Source: JAVBMC01 sp031552845 (GTDB lineage Bacteria; Verrucomicrobiota; Kiritimatiellia; RFP12; DVOR01). From it: DNA of 48,076 nt. The first letter of the stretch is position 1. The number at the start of each line of letters is the position of its first letter. The stretch is from contig JAVBMC010000006.1 of the NCBI GenBank assembly GCA_031552845.1, positions 1 to 48,076 on the forward strand, given 5' to 3'. Positions 6,998-15,248 of the stretch are shown here, piece after piece. The notes below the pieces were generated by a model. The model had not been told where the DNA came from. It searched no databases and worked only from the letters and a program-made list of their open reading frames with translations. Position numbers and translations under genes: made by a program.

Positions 6998-7996
6998 TTA
7001 CTTGGCGATGACGCGAACCATTTCCAAGACCTTGTTGGAATAACCCCATTCGTTGTCGTACCAGCTGACGACCTTGACGAATGTGCCATCCAACGCGATG
7101 CCGGCTTCGGCATCAAAGACTGACGTGCAGGCTTCGCCGCGGAAGTCGGTCGAAACGACCTTCTCCTCGGTGTAGCCAAGGACGCCCTTGAGTTCGTTCT
7201 CGGAGGCGGCCTTCATGACGGCCTTGATTTCGTCGTAGGTGGCGGCGGTCTTGAGCTCGACGGTCAGGTCAACGACGGAGACGTCGGAGGTCGGAACGCG
7301 GAATGCCATGCCGGTGAGGAGCTTGTTGAGCTCAGGAATGACTTTGCCCACAGCCTTAGCAGCACCGGTCGAGGACGGGATGATGTTCTCGAGGATGCCG
7401 CGGCCGCCGCGCCAATCCTTCTTGGAAGGACCGTCCACCGTCTTCTGGGTGGCTGTAGCAGCGTGAACCGTGGTCATCAAACCGCGCTTGATGCCGAACT
7501 TGTCGTTCAACACCTTGGCGACAGGAGCCAAGCAGTTGGTTGTGCAGGAAGCGTTGGAGATGATGGTCTGGCCGGCGTAGCTCTGGCAGTTGACGCCGAA
7601 CACGAACATCGGGGTGTCATCCTTGGAAGGAGCGGACATGATGACCTTCTTAGCGCCTGCCTTGATGTGCATCTCGGCGGTTTCCTTCGTGAGGAAGAGA
7701 CCAGTGGACTCAACGACGATGTCAGCGCCGACGGCATCCCACTTGAGGTTGGTCGGGTCTTTCTCGGCGGTGAGGCGGATGCGCTTGCCGTTGACGATCA
7801 GGTCGTTGCCATCGACGGCGATTTCGCCATCAAAGCGGCCGTGCACGGAGTCGTACTTCAACATGTAAGCCAAATAATCCGGCTCGAGCAGATCGTTGAT
7901 ACCAACGATTTCGATGTCTGAGAAATTCTTTACCGCAGCGCGGAAAACCATGCGACCGATGCGCCCGAATCCATTGATGCCGACCTTGATAGCCAT
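6998..7996 (-). CDS. gap: Glyceraldehyde-3-phosphate dehydrogenase, type I
   Basis: A 332-residue NAD-dependent enzyme that oxidises glyceraldehyde 3-phosphate. It has the N-terminal Rossmann motif INGFGRIGR (residues 8-16), the active-site SNASCTTNC with catalytic Cys near 150, HAATATQ with the partner His (about 178), and the C-terminal SWYDNEWGYSNK. The length is standard. The start ATG at 7996 has AGGAG eight bases upstream. Promoter TTGACT-16-TATACT lies at 8048-8075, and a terminator follows the gene. The codon bias is strong, as expected for a highly expressed gene. Confidence 0.97.
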   Translation of the reverse strand: MAIKVGINGFGRIGRMVFRAAVKNFSDIEIVGINDLLEPDYLAYMLKYDSVHGRFDGEIAVDGNDLIVNGKRIRLTAEKDPTNLKWDAVGADIVVESTGLFLTKETAEMHIKAGAKKVIMSAPSKDDTPMFVFGVNCQSYAGQTIISNASCTTNCLAPVAKVLNDKFGIKRGLMTTVHAATATQKTVDGPSKKDWRGGRGILENIIPSSTGAAKAVGKVIPELNKLLTGMAFRVPTSDVSVVDLTVELKTAATYDEIKAVMKAASENELKGVLGYTEEKVVSTDFRGEACTSVFDAEAGIALDGTFVKVVSWYDNEWGYSNKVLEMVRVIAK

Positions 7997-8047
7997 TGTA
8001 TTACTCCTATGAGAACGAGACCCTATGCCCCGTGTTTATGGGCGGAA

Positions 8048-8075
8048 AGTATAGCAAATCGAAAATTGAAGTCAA
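8048..8075 (-). promoter_or_regulatory. Promoter of gap
   Basis: Minus strand TTGACT (8070-8075), 16-base spacer, TATACT (8048-8053). The leader is about 45 bases. Confidence 0.75.
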
Positions 8076-8243
8076 CACCAAAGCCCAGAGACTTAGGAAA
8101 AACTCATACTCTTGGCAATTCACCTTCGCAGGCAAAACAGGGTTGGAGTGTGGATAAAGTTCACGCGGAGGCGTGCAGAGGGAGTTGTTTGTGAGTGTTA
8201 AAGCGGCTCAAAAAAACGTTCGTGAGTATGTCACACGTTGGTC

Positions 8244-8335
8244 TGTACCCCAGACTCGGGCGAGTCAAGGGTACAGACTCACGTGAGTCAGGGGTACGCG
8301 TACACGTGTGCATGGGGTACAGACTCGGGAGGGTT
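8244..8335. repeat. Palindrome array C: four units at 23-bp pitch, core GACTCNNGNGAGTC
   Basis: 14-bp cores start at 8253 (GACTCGGGCGAGTC), 8276 (GACTCACGTGAGTC), 8299 (CGTACACGTGTGCA) and 8322 (GACTCGGGAGGGTT), exactly 23 bp apart. The 9-bp linkers are conserved as WGGGGTACR (8267-8275 AAGGGTACA is one variant; then 8290-8298 and 8313-8321), and the segment before the first core (8244-8252) is the exact reverse complement TGTACCCCA. The array lies between the gap promoter and the sensor-kinase 3' end. I see no other structure in 8076-8240 or 8340-8554. Confidence 0.82.
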
Positions 8336-8554
8336 TGGGGGGCGGAAGTGGGGGTGTTTTAATTTGCCAAGAAACGGGGAATCGGCACCTTGGCGGAAAG
8401 TTGCCCAGAAAGGTGTCCATAAACTGCTTTATTAAAGGCACGCGCGCGGAATAAGGAAAGCCTCATTTGGAGCTTTTCAAGCGGAACTGATGGGGCTGTG
8501 CGTAAACTTTTCTGTCGGCCGCGATGAATGTTCCCGACGAATCGAGGCACACCA

Positions 8555-11500
8555 TTAAGCGTTGTTCGCTGAGCTCGCAGTATCTTTGTTGGAGAGTTTG
8601 GCGTGAGCGACTGTCGGGTTGGCAAATGCCGCCTTGATGAATACCGCCAGATCTTCACAGCTGAACGGCTTCGGGAGCAAAGGTATCTGTGCGCATTCCG
8701 CACTATTATCATCCACAACATCCCCTGGCGCGTAGGACATGAAGACGATTGGCAGGTCGGGATAATCTTTAGCCAGCGCACAGGCAAGGCCGACGCCGCT
8801 CATCTCCGGCATGATCATATCCGACAGCACCAAATCGATCTTCGGCGTCCCTTCTTTCAATAACTTCAAAGCGTCCAATGCGCGCGGCTGCAGCACGACG
8901 GTATATCCTAGCGCTGTCAGCGTCGACTGCGTCAAGGTCAGCACGTCAGGGTCATCCTCAATAATCATGACCGTACCGGTCCCGCGATAATTTTCCAGCG
9001 CGACTTGCGGAATGGAATCGGCCGCCATATCCGTGGCTTCGTACTGCGGGACGTACAACATGAACACAGCGCCGTTGCCCGGTGAACTGCGCACATTGAT
9101 ACCGCCGCCGTTCTGGCTGAGGATGCCATGGATGGTCGAAAGGCCCAAACCGGTTCCTCTATCCCGCCGTTTCGTCGAGAAGAACGGATCGAATATCTTG
9201 GCAATCGTGCTGTCATCCATCCCGCTGCCATTGTCCGAAACAATCAGGCAGATGTAGTTGCCTTCCGGCAGTGTCTGTCCGGAGGTACAAGTAGTCTGTT
9301 TCAGATAAACGGGAACCAATGCAATCTTGATGCGTCCCTCGGTGACTCCGGCGGCCTGAATCGCATCGCGCGCATTCATGACAAGGTTGGTCAAAACTTG
9401 GCTGACCTGCGCTGAGTCAATCTTAACCGTGCAAGGCGACAAGGCCAAATCAAGGTCGAGCTCGATTTCATCGCCGACGAGCCGCTTCAACACGGGCATG
9501 TTGTCGCCCACGGTGGTGTTCAAATCCTGCACTTCGGGTGCCGCATTTTGCTTGCGGGCAAATGCCAGCAGCTGCCGCGTCACGCCGGATGCCTTTTGCG
9601 CGGCCTTTTGCACGTCCGACAAGTCGGAGTACATGGGGTCGTCCTCATCGACCTCCATCAAAGCGAGTTCGGTGTTGCCCAAGATGACCTGCAGCATGTT
9701 GTTGAAGTCATGCGCGACACTACCGGCCAGCAAACCAACCGCCTCCAGGCGTTGGGCATTGCGTAGCGCCAGCTCCATCTTCTCCAGATTCTCGGCGGCA
9801 TTGCGGCTCTCGGAAACGTCATTCGTCACACCCAATACGCGGACAGGCTTGCCGTTTTCCTTGACAACGGTGATCTGCTGACGGAACCAGCAGATCTGTC
9901 CCTTGCGGTCAATGATGCGGAATTCATGAATCAGCGGCTCGCCGCTGGCAAAATGTTTTTCCAACGACTTGGTTGCACGCTCATAATCCTGCGGATGGAT
10001 ATGATCTAAAAATCCCGTCCACGGATCGTCCGTCATGGCGATATCGTACTTCTCGGCGTACTTGGAAATATAGGTGTGGCGCATGGTTTTCAAATCCAGC
10101 TCCCACAATACCGCCTGCACGTGCGAGGTGATCTCATTCAAGCGGTCACGCTGGCGCATGATTTCATACGATCTTTCGCGCACCAGCTGGGTCAGCGCCG
10201 TCTGCCGGCGGCGGACGACAAATGCCATCAATCCTAAGAGCGGAATTGCCAGCACGCCGATGAGAATAATCATCTGCTTAAGAGAGGTGTCATGCACTGT
10301 CCAGAAAGCTGCATCGGGACGGGCCACCAGCAGCATCATCCGATCATAATAAAACATGGGGACATAGTTAAAGAACAGATCCGGCGAGTACAACCGATGC
10401 GCTAAGGGCACATACTGTGGCGCTGTGGATGTTTTGTCCGGCACCGAAGAACTCAAGAACGTTAGCCGTCCATCCTGTTCAATCCTAAACAGATCCATGA
10501 GCAGCATATTTTCGTCCGCCGGGTACTTGCCGGTAATGTTCTGGAGCACATCCTGCAGGCGGATCGGCACCGACAAAAAGGCGAACAGATCAGAGGAATC
10601 GCCATCCTTGAATACAGGATGCAACAGAAGGATACCTGAATGTTCACGGTTATTGCGGATGAAGCTCAACTGATCTGAAACCGCCGTCCGCCGCGAACGA
10701 AGCGCCCGCTGAATCGTTTCAAAACGCAAAGGCTCGCTCCCATAGTCAAAGCCGATCAGCCGTGCGTGGGATTCTCCCTCCTCGCTCGTATAACACAACG
10801 GATAGTAAATATCCCGACGGGCAGCCCGTTGACGTGAACCATCAGGACCATATTCCCAAATCTCAAAGTTCGGATGACCTTCTTCGCGCATGGAGGCTTC
10901 AAACTCATCGCGCTCTTCATCATGCACATGAATGATATTCCAAATCACGCCGAAACTGCGATGTACTTGGAACGGCGCCACAAACGCATGAAACATCTTT
11001 TCTGAGAACGCATCCTTCGTCAAGCGGTCCAGACGGTCGGCCGTGTTCATCAGTTGGTTTTCCGTGCCGCTCAAGCGATCGGCCAAACGATCAACCCGCA
11101 AATCCACCAATTGCGAAAATGCCCGATACTGCCCCAGACGCTCCCGCAGTTGCAAACACTGCGTCAGCGGCCACAGAAGCGCCGCCACCGTCAGCACCAG
11201 CAATGCGGCCTCCACATAGCCTAAATGCTGTTTGTACTTGCCGAACAAACTCCGATAGAAAAGCAGCCATAAATCCAGCAGCAGCAACAGCGTTAACGGT
11301 ATCAACGACAGGCAGATCTGCCATCTGACCCGCCAAACACTCCCCCGCCAAGTTGCCGTATCAATATTCATGCCGACCACATACAGCAGCTCATTTGTTC
11401 GGGCATGAAAAATAGGCGCGATAAAACAGGCCATTTTCCGCCCATCCTTCGCCGTCACCGGAATTGCCTGCGACCAAGGCACCTCGCCCGCCAACCGATC

Positions 11501-11881
11501 TGCAACGCTCTTTTCAACTATGGCGTCACTCGCACTCGCAATCGGAAAGCTCAATCGGTCCGTCGCAGGCCCCAGCACGCACTTGCCATTTGCAACAAAC
11601 CCTGTCCACAGCTCAACACCTTTAATGCCCTTTGAAAAGGCATTCAAATCATTGCGCACAAGCTCCTGAATTTCGGGCGGCGGAATGCGGCCGGTAAAAA
11701 ACAAACCTTCAAACGACCCGACCCGCAGCATTTTGGCGGTCATTCCCGCAAACCGGCTCGCATTCAACTGGGTGAACTTACTCAATCCACCCACTTGCCA
11801 TGCCGACAGCCAGTACGCCAAAGTACCCATCAGGAGTACAACCGACACAGCCAGCAATATAAACAGTTGCTTCGTCTTCAT
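8555..11881 (-). CDS. Hybrid sensor histidine kinase / response regulator
   Basis: A 1108-residue inner-membrane two-component sensor. The order is: TM helix (about 5-25); a first extracytoplasmic sensor region (about 30-165); two TM helices near 185-205 and 220-238; a second extracytoplasmic domain resembling CHASE (about 300-450); a TM helix near 540-558; a PAS domain (about 590-700, with WFRQQITVV); a HisKA motif GSVAHDFNNML with the phospho-accepting His near 720; an HATPase with NLVMNARDAI, DNGSGM and GTGLGLS; and a receiver domain (about 970-1085) with acidic pocket IEDDPD, acceptor Asp in SDMIMPEMSG and the conserved Lys in LPKPF. The start is the ATG at 11881. No separate response regulator is adjacent, so the output is unknown. 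The signal cannot be deduced. Confidence 0.93.
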   Translation of the reverse strand: MKTKQLFILLAVSVVLLMGTLAYWLSAWQVGGLSKFTQLNASRFAGMTAKMLRVGSFEGLFFTGRIPPPEIQELVRNDLNAFSKGIKGVELWTGFVANGKCVLGPATDRLSFPIASASDAIVEKSVADRLAGEVPWSQAIPVTAKDGRKMACFIAPIFHARTNELLYVVGMNIDTATWRGSVWRVRWQICLSLIPLTLLLLLDLWLLFYRSLFGKYKQHLGYVEAALLVLTVAALLWPLTQCLQLRERLGQYRAFSQLVDLRVDRLADRLSGTENQLMNTADRLDRLTKDAFSEKMFHAFVAPFQVHRSFGVIWNIIHVHDEERDEFEASMREEGHPNFEIWEYGPDGSRQRAARRDIYYPLCYTSEEGESHARLIGFDYGSEPLRFETIQRALRSRRTAVSDQLSFIRNNREHSGILLLHPVFKDGDSSDLFAFLSVPIRLQDVLQNITGKYPADENMLLMDLFRIEQDGRLTFLSSSVPDKTSTAPQYVPLAHRLYSPDLFFNYVPMFYYDRMMLLVARPDAAFWTVHDTSLKQMIILIGVLAIPLLGLMAFVVRRRQTALTQLVRERSYEIMRQRDRLNEITSHVQAVLWELDLKTMRHTYISKYAEKYDIAMTDDPWTGFLDHIHPQDYERATKSLEKHFASGEPLIHEFRIIDRKGQICWFRQQITVVKENGKPVRVLGVTNDVSESRNAAENLEKMELALRNAQRLEAVGLLAGSVAHDFNNMLQVILGNTELALMEVDEDDPMYSDLSDVQKAAQKASGVTRQLLAFARKQNAAPEVQDLNTTVGDNMPVLKRLVGDEIELDLDLALSPCTVKIDSAQVSQVLTNLVMNARDAIQAAGVTEGRIKIALVPVYLKQTTCTSGQTLPEGNYICLIVSDNGSGMDDSTIAKIFDPFFSTKRRDRGTGLGLSTIHGILSQNGGGINVRSSPGNGAVFMLYVPQYEATDMAADSIPQVALENYRGTGTVMIIEDDPDVLTLTQSTLTALGYTVVLQPRALDALKLLKEGTPKIDLVLSDMIMPEMSGVGLACALAKDYPDLPIVFMSYAPGDVVDDNSAECAQIPLLPKPFSCEDLAVFIKAAFANPTVAHAKLSNKDTASSANNA

Positions 11882-11906
11882 ATAAGAGGTCCAACAGTTT
11901 ACCAGT

Positions 11907-11936
11907 TTTACACCATATTTCAAGCTTAATAGTCAA
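11907..11936 (-). promoter_or_regulatory. Possible promoter of the sensor kinase
   Basis: Minus strand TTGACT (11931-11936), 18-base spacer, TGTAAA (11907-11912), 26 bases before the start codon. The -10 box is weak. Confidence 0.4.
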
Positions 11937-12066
11937 ACCAGCGGCATTCTGTTACTCTTTTTGATATCTTCATGCAGACGGAACGGTACTTTGATGAGCA
12001 AAACCGCCTGCTCAATTTCAATTTAAGCACCACCCGCGCACAAACAGGCACATAATCATGCAAACC

Positions 12067-12084
12067 TGCATACGGTCGTATGCA
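12067..12084. promoter_or_regulatory. Isolated 18-bp palindrome
   Basis: TGCATACG-GT-CGTATGCA is an 8-bp perfect dyad about 76 bp upstream of the -35 box of the non-coding RNA promoter and about 130 bp upstream of the sensor kinase promoter. It is a possible operator. It is single and not part of a periodic array. Confidence 0.35.
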
Positions 12085-12159
12085 CAAATCTAAAATATTC
12101 GCGGAAATCAGGAATAATAGCTCGAAAAATAAAAAGAAATAGAAACTTTCATTTGGTTG

Positions 12160-12188
12160 TTGACATTCAGAGGTGCATAGTGTAATAT
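12160..12188 (+). promoter_or_regulatory. Strong sigma-70 promoter of the structured RNA
   Basis: TTGACA (12160-12165), exactly 17 bases, TAATAT (12183-12188). This is the best match to the consensus in the window. No protein gene lies on this strand downstream, only a structured RNA with a terminator. Confidence 0.8.
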
Positions 12189-12194
12189 ACGCCC

Positions 12195-12338
12195 TGTTCA
12201 GATGACAGTCCCCTGTCAGTTGAATGCTGGTAGCCGACCCGAAAGGGTAAAACGAGTCCCCCCTCGTTGGTTACCGTGACAAATATATGTCCTCCCTGGC
12301 GGCGAGTAAGACAGCGATGTTTTACCCGCCGTTTTTCT
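12195..12338 (+). ncRNA. Highly structured small RNA of unknown family, about 145 nt
   Basis: It is bounded by a consensus promoter and an intrinsic terminator. The folds read directly are: hairpin 12197-12224 (TTCA/TGAA and TGACAG/CTGTCA); a three-way junction 12229-12275 closed by GGTAGCC/GGTTACC, with arms CCC-GAAA-GGG (12238-12247) and ACGAG/CTCGT (12252-12267); a small hairpin GACA/TGTC (12278-12291); and the terminator stem 12298-12330. GGGTAAAAC (12245-12253) is perfectly complementary to GTTTTACCC (12319-12327) in the terminator stem, so two mutually exclusive folds exist. The next gene downstream is convergent, so this is not a leader of a known gene. I could not match it to SRP RNA, tmRNA, 6S or RNase P RNA. 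Confidence 0.7.
12298..12338 (+). terminator. Terminator of the structured RNA
   Basis: GGCGG (12298-12302) pairs with CCGCC (12326-12330) and GTAAGAC (12306-12312) with GTTTTAC (12319-12325), followed by GTTTTTCTTT. The 3' arm can alternatively pair with 12245-12253. Confidence 0.75.
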
Positions 12339-12400
12339 TTGCTACGTCGGAGAACACCACAAAACGCCTCAATCCCGAGCGAGAGGCCCTAATAATCGGC

Positions 12401-13321
12401 TCAATTCCCGGCAATCAGGTCCGCCGTCAGACGCAATGATAATGTATGCGCGTCTCCCGGCTGCAGCTCCAAGTAGTGCGCACCAAAATTGCCCGGCTCC
12501 ACGCACACCATCCGCAAATATTCATCATTGCCAAAATCCGTCAACCGCTGCGACTTTTCAATCCAAGGATTCCAAACCTGCACGCATGCGGCATCATCCG
12601 CTTCAATCCGTACACCCCGCCGCAACCCGCCATCCAACAAGTCGCAGACAAGTCCGTCTTCCCCGACATCAAAACCTTGATCGACTTCCCGCGCCACAAA
12701 CAGCGTTTCCGGTGTAATGCCCTTAATACCGGCGCGGGTAATATCCATTACGTTAAAATACGCATGCAAGCACTCCGAACACATGAACGCCTGCTCATCC
12801 ATATTCCGCACCGTCAGTTCAACTGACAGCTGCTTATCCAACGCCACATCCAGCGTCAGCAGAAACTTAAACGGAAACAGTTTGCGTGTTTCGGCCGAAT
12901 CGCTCAACTCCAACTGCAACTCCGTACGCTCTGCCGCATACGATGTTTTTGAAACCCGCCATTCCGTTGTACGCGCAAAACCATGCTGAGGCAAAGCCCC
13001 TGCTCCATTTTCAACCGCCTGCTGCTGAAGCTCAGCAGGCGCCGCACCGAACCACGGCCAGCACACCGGAATACCGCCGCGAATCGGCTTGCCCGGCTCA
13101 AACACCGCCTCACGGCTCATAAACAAAACAGGCGCATGCCCGGTCGGGCGATAGGACAGCACATGGGCACCATACAGCGACACTTCGCAAGCACCGTTAG
13201 GCGCAGCCAAAACCACCAGCGGCAAATCATTCGCCCCGGGACGGAACACAATCCGCCCCGCCGCGCCAAACCGGCTGTTCAACACCGCCAAATCCGCTTC
13301 CATGCGGGAAATCGCACCCAT
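12401..13321 (-). CDS. D-hexose-6-phosphate mutarotase / aldose 1-epimerase-like protein
   Basis: A 306-residue cytoplasmic protein of the galactose-mutarotase fold, YeaD-like branch, which interconverts alpha and beta anomers of hexose (6-phosphate). Markers are GAHVLSYRP (about 50), GIPVCWPWFG (about 82-91), the catalytic-region PQHGFAR (about 111-117) and the C-terminal VCVEPGNF with the presumed catalytic Glu. The start is the ATG at 13321 with GAGG nine bases upstream; the GTG at 13327 would be too close to that site. It lies at the end of a cluster with an S11 peptidase and two lipoproteins on the same strand. The exact sugar is unknown. Confidence 0.85.
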   Translation of the reverse strand: MGAISRMEADLAVLNSRFGAAGRIVFRPGANDLPLVVLAAPNGACEVSLYGAHVLSYRPTGHAPVLFMSREAVFEPGKPIRGGIPVCWPWFGAAPAELQQQAVENGAGALPQHGFARTTEWRVSKTSYAAERTELQLELSDSAETRKLFPFKFLLTLDVALDKQLSVELTVRNMDEQAFMCSECLHAYFNVMDITRAGIKGITPETLFVAREVDQGFDVGEDGLVCDLLDGGLRRGVRIEADDAACVQVWNPWIEKSQRLTDFGNDEYLRMVCVEPGNFGAHYLELQPGDAHTLSLRLTADLIAGN

Positions 13322-13347
13322 GCTCACGTCCTCTCGCCAACCAACAA

Positions 13348-13539
13348 TTACTTGCCGCCAATCGTCTGCACGTTCTCAGCCTTCGAATCCTTCAGCTGAA
13401 TGTCGATCAGTCCGCTACGATCCAACTGCGTCGGGTCGTTGGACATCGGATCGCCCTCATCCTCCAAATCCTGCGTGGCACACCCCGCCAACACAACTGC
13501 CAAAGCCAACACTGCCAATACGCCAAACAAATCCTTCAT
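13348..13539 (-). CDS. Small lipoprotein, 63 residues
   Basis: It starts at the ATG at 13539, six bases after AAGGAG; an ATG two codons earlier touches that site. The N-terminus is a lipoprotein signal ending in lipobox LAGC. The mature peptide of about 45 residues is acidic, without a recognisable fold. It lies 14 bases after the preceding lipoprotein gene and 26 before the mutarotase gene, so the three are likely one operon. Function unknown. Confidence 0.75.
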   Translation of the reverse strand: MKDLFGVLAVLALAVVLAGCATQDLEDEGDPMSNDPTQLDRSGLIDIQLKDSKAENVQTIGGK

Positions 13540-13553
13540 ATCCATCTCCTTGC

Positions 13554-14009
13554 TTATTGATTCACCATTGACTCAATCGAACTGACCTTACCATCCTTAA
13601 ACTCAATCCGCAGTACCTCTGCTTCGTACAACCGCGGATTCGCATCCAAATAATAATTATCCGTCACCCACACCGTATGCCCATGCGCCGTCCGTACCGG
13701 CCGCATCACCGGCACCGCCGGATAAACAAACGGATCAAACTCCGGCTGCGTGTACGACCAAATCTCCGAGTTCCCCTCTGCCGTCGTCTTAATCCGCCGG
13801 TTCATCGGATCGCCATACACATACCACGCCAAATCCTTCGAATCCCCCGGCTTCAAAACGCCATCCCGGATCCGCTGCTGATCCGCCGCACCCAACAACT
13901 GCAACGCCGTCGGCCGCTCTTTAATCCGCGACGCAATCTCCTGCTGATGCGAACACCCGCCCGCAACCGCCAACAAGATACACCCCGCTAGAACCTTCAA
14001 CAGACGCAT
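13554..14009 (-). CDS. Lipoprotein of unknown function
   Basis: A 151-residue protein starting at the ATG at 14009 (GAGG six bases upstream). The signal sequence ends AVAGGCS, a lipobox-type cysteine. The mature part contains GDPMNRR, a WSYTQPEFDPF segment and, at the end, a beta-type run (VLRIEFKDGKVSSIE), reminiscent of small outer-membrane assembly lipoproteins, but I cannot assign a family. It begins 13 bases after the S11 peptidase stop. Confidence 0.72.
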   Translation of the reverse strand: MRLLKVLAGCILLAVAGGCSHQQEIASRIKERPTALQLLGAADQQRIRDGVLKPGDSKDLAWYVYGDPMNRRIKTTAEGNSEIWSYTQPEFDPFVYPAVPVMRPVRTAHGHTVWVTDNYYLDANPRLYEAEVLRIEFKDGKVSSIESMVNQ

Positions 14010-14022
14010 ACCCATCCTCAAA

Positions 14023-15084
14023 TTAAAATTCGCGCCCCGCCGCTAACTGTGTATAACCCCAGTCGACCAGCTTACGGGAAAACGCATCACGCTCCGCCAT
14101 CACCTTAAACCCCGTCACGCACCCCACCACCCGCTGGCCATTACGCAAACAGCTCACCGTAAAACAGAATCCCGAACGCGCAATATAACCCGTCTTCAAA
14201 CCATCAACGCCCGGATACTGCGGACGGACCAGCTTATTATGGTTCGCCAGCTCAATCTCCTTGCCATCCACCATCACCGAATCCATCGGCGTCGAAAACC
14301 ACTTCATCAACTGCGGATACTCCAACAGCCGCTCGCCCAACAACACCATATCCTCCGGCGACGCCACCGAATCCTTACCCGTGATTGTATCCGTCAACCC
14401 ATGCGGGTTATAGAACACTGTGTTCCGCATCCCAATCTCCTTCGCCCGGCGATTCATCCGGGCCACAAATCCCGGCACATTACCATCCGACAAAAACTCC
14501 GCCACCAAATACGCCGCATCATTCGCGCTCTTAATCGCCACCGACCTCAACAAATCCCCCAACGGCAACACCGCCCGCTCATTCACCCAAATCTGCGCAC
14601 CCCCAACCTTCATCGCCGCCTTCGTCCCCTGCACCGGCGTCTCCAACGACAAATCCTTCCGCTCCTCCAACACCTCAAAAGCGATCAGCAGCGTCATCAT
14701 CTTCACCATCGACGCAATCGGCACGCCCGTCTCAGGCTTCTTCTCCCACAACACGCGGCGTGAATCCAAATCAACCAAAATCCCCCCGCTCGCATCCTTC
14801 ACCCCGGGCACTGCCAGCGCGTCACCCCGCATCGCCCGTGCATAATCCAACGGCTGCCCAAAGTCAGGATTCGCCGACGGCACCCTGTAACGATACGCCG
14901 GCTTTGGCGGAGGTGGCGGCTCTTGGGAAGCTTTAGAGACTGCAGCCCTCTGCCCAGACTGCTCGGCAGATGTCTCCGAAGAACTTCCGCCCTTATATTT
15001 TTTATTCAAGAAAACCTGCGCTGCCAGCAACGGCACCAACACCACAAGAGCAATCACCACATATTTCTTCATGCCAGGTTCCAT
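14023..15084 (-). CDS. D-alanyl-D-alanine carboxypeptidase, peptidase S11 (DacA/PBP5 type)
   Basis: A 353-residue penicillin-binding protein that trims the terminal D-Ala of peptidoglycan stem peptides in the periplasm. Membrane anchor near residues 9-22, then a Ser/Pro-rich linker. The three active-site motifs are present: SMVK (nucleophile Ser, general-base Lys), SAN in VAIKSANDAAY, and KTG in DGLKTGY. It lacks the long C-terminal beta domain of PBP5, so it is closer to the short DacF-like forms. The start is the ATG at 15084 with AGAGG six bases upstream; ATG 15072 is an alternative. It heads the cluster with two lipoproteins and the mutarotase. Confidence 0.92.
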   Translation of the reverse strand: MEPGMKKYVVIALVVLVPLLAAQVFLNKKYKGGSSSETSAEQSGQRAAVSKASQEPPPPPKPAYRYRVPSANPDFGQPLDYARAMRGDALAVPGVKDASGGILVDLDSRRVLWEKKPETGVPIASMVKMMTLLIAFEVLEERKDLSLETPVQGTKAAMKVGGAQIWVNERAVLPLGDLLRSVAIKSANDAAYLVAEFLSDGNVPGFVARMNRRAKEIGMRNTVFYNPHGLTDTITGKDSVASPEDMVLLGERLLEYPQLMKWFSTPMDSVMVDGKEIELANHNKLVRPQYPGVDGLKTGYIARSGFCFTVSCLRNGQRVVGCVTGFKVMAERDAFSRKLVDWGYTQLAAGREF

Positions 15085-15189
15085 ACCACACCTCTAAAAC
15101 ACCCCATAAAGCCACCTATTATACACGCAATCCCCTGCACAATACAACGCCTAACTCACCCCCCTTCGCAATATTTTCGCTACTTCATG

Positions 15190-15220
15190 TAAAAAAGCCC
15201 TGCGGAGACTCCGCAGGGCT
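15190..15220 (-). terminator. Intrinsic terminator of the glycosidase at 15249 (cassette type)
   Basis: Minus strand AGCCCTGCGGA / TCCGCAGGGCT, 11-bp stem, loop of 3, followed by six T. The same stem occurs after the GH16 gene (22051-22077) and the second glycosidase (31951-31975). The 15 bases before it, TATATAACAAGCCTG, are identical at 15221-15235 and 31976-31990. Confidence 0.9.
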
Positions 15221-15248
15221 CAGGCTTGTTATATAAAGCGGCGTGTTT

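Noticed and set aside
8359..8787. Minus-strand open frame overlapping the 3' end of the sensor kinase
   Set aside because: It overlaps the receiver domain in another frame, has no ribosome site, and its peptide has no recognisable character.
12195..12338. SRP RNA, 6S RNA, tmRNA or a riboswitch
   Set aside because: No SRP tetraloop/asymmetric-loop motif, no long single hairpin with central bubble, too short for tmRNA and no tag frame, and no gene downstream on the same strand for a riboswitch.
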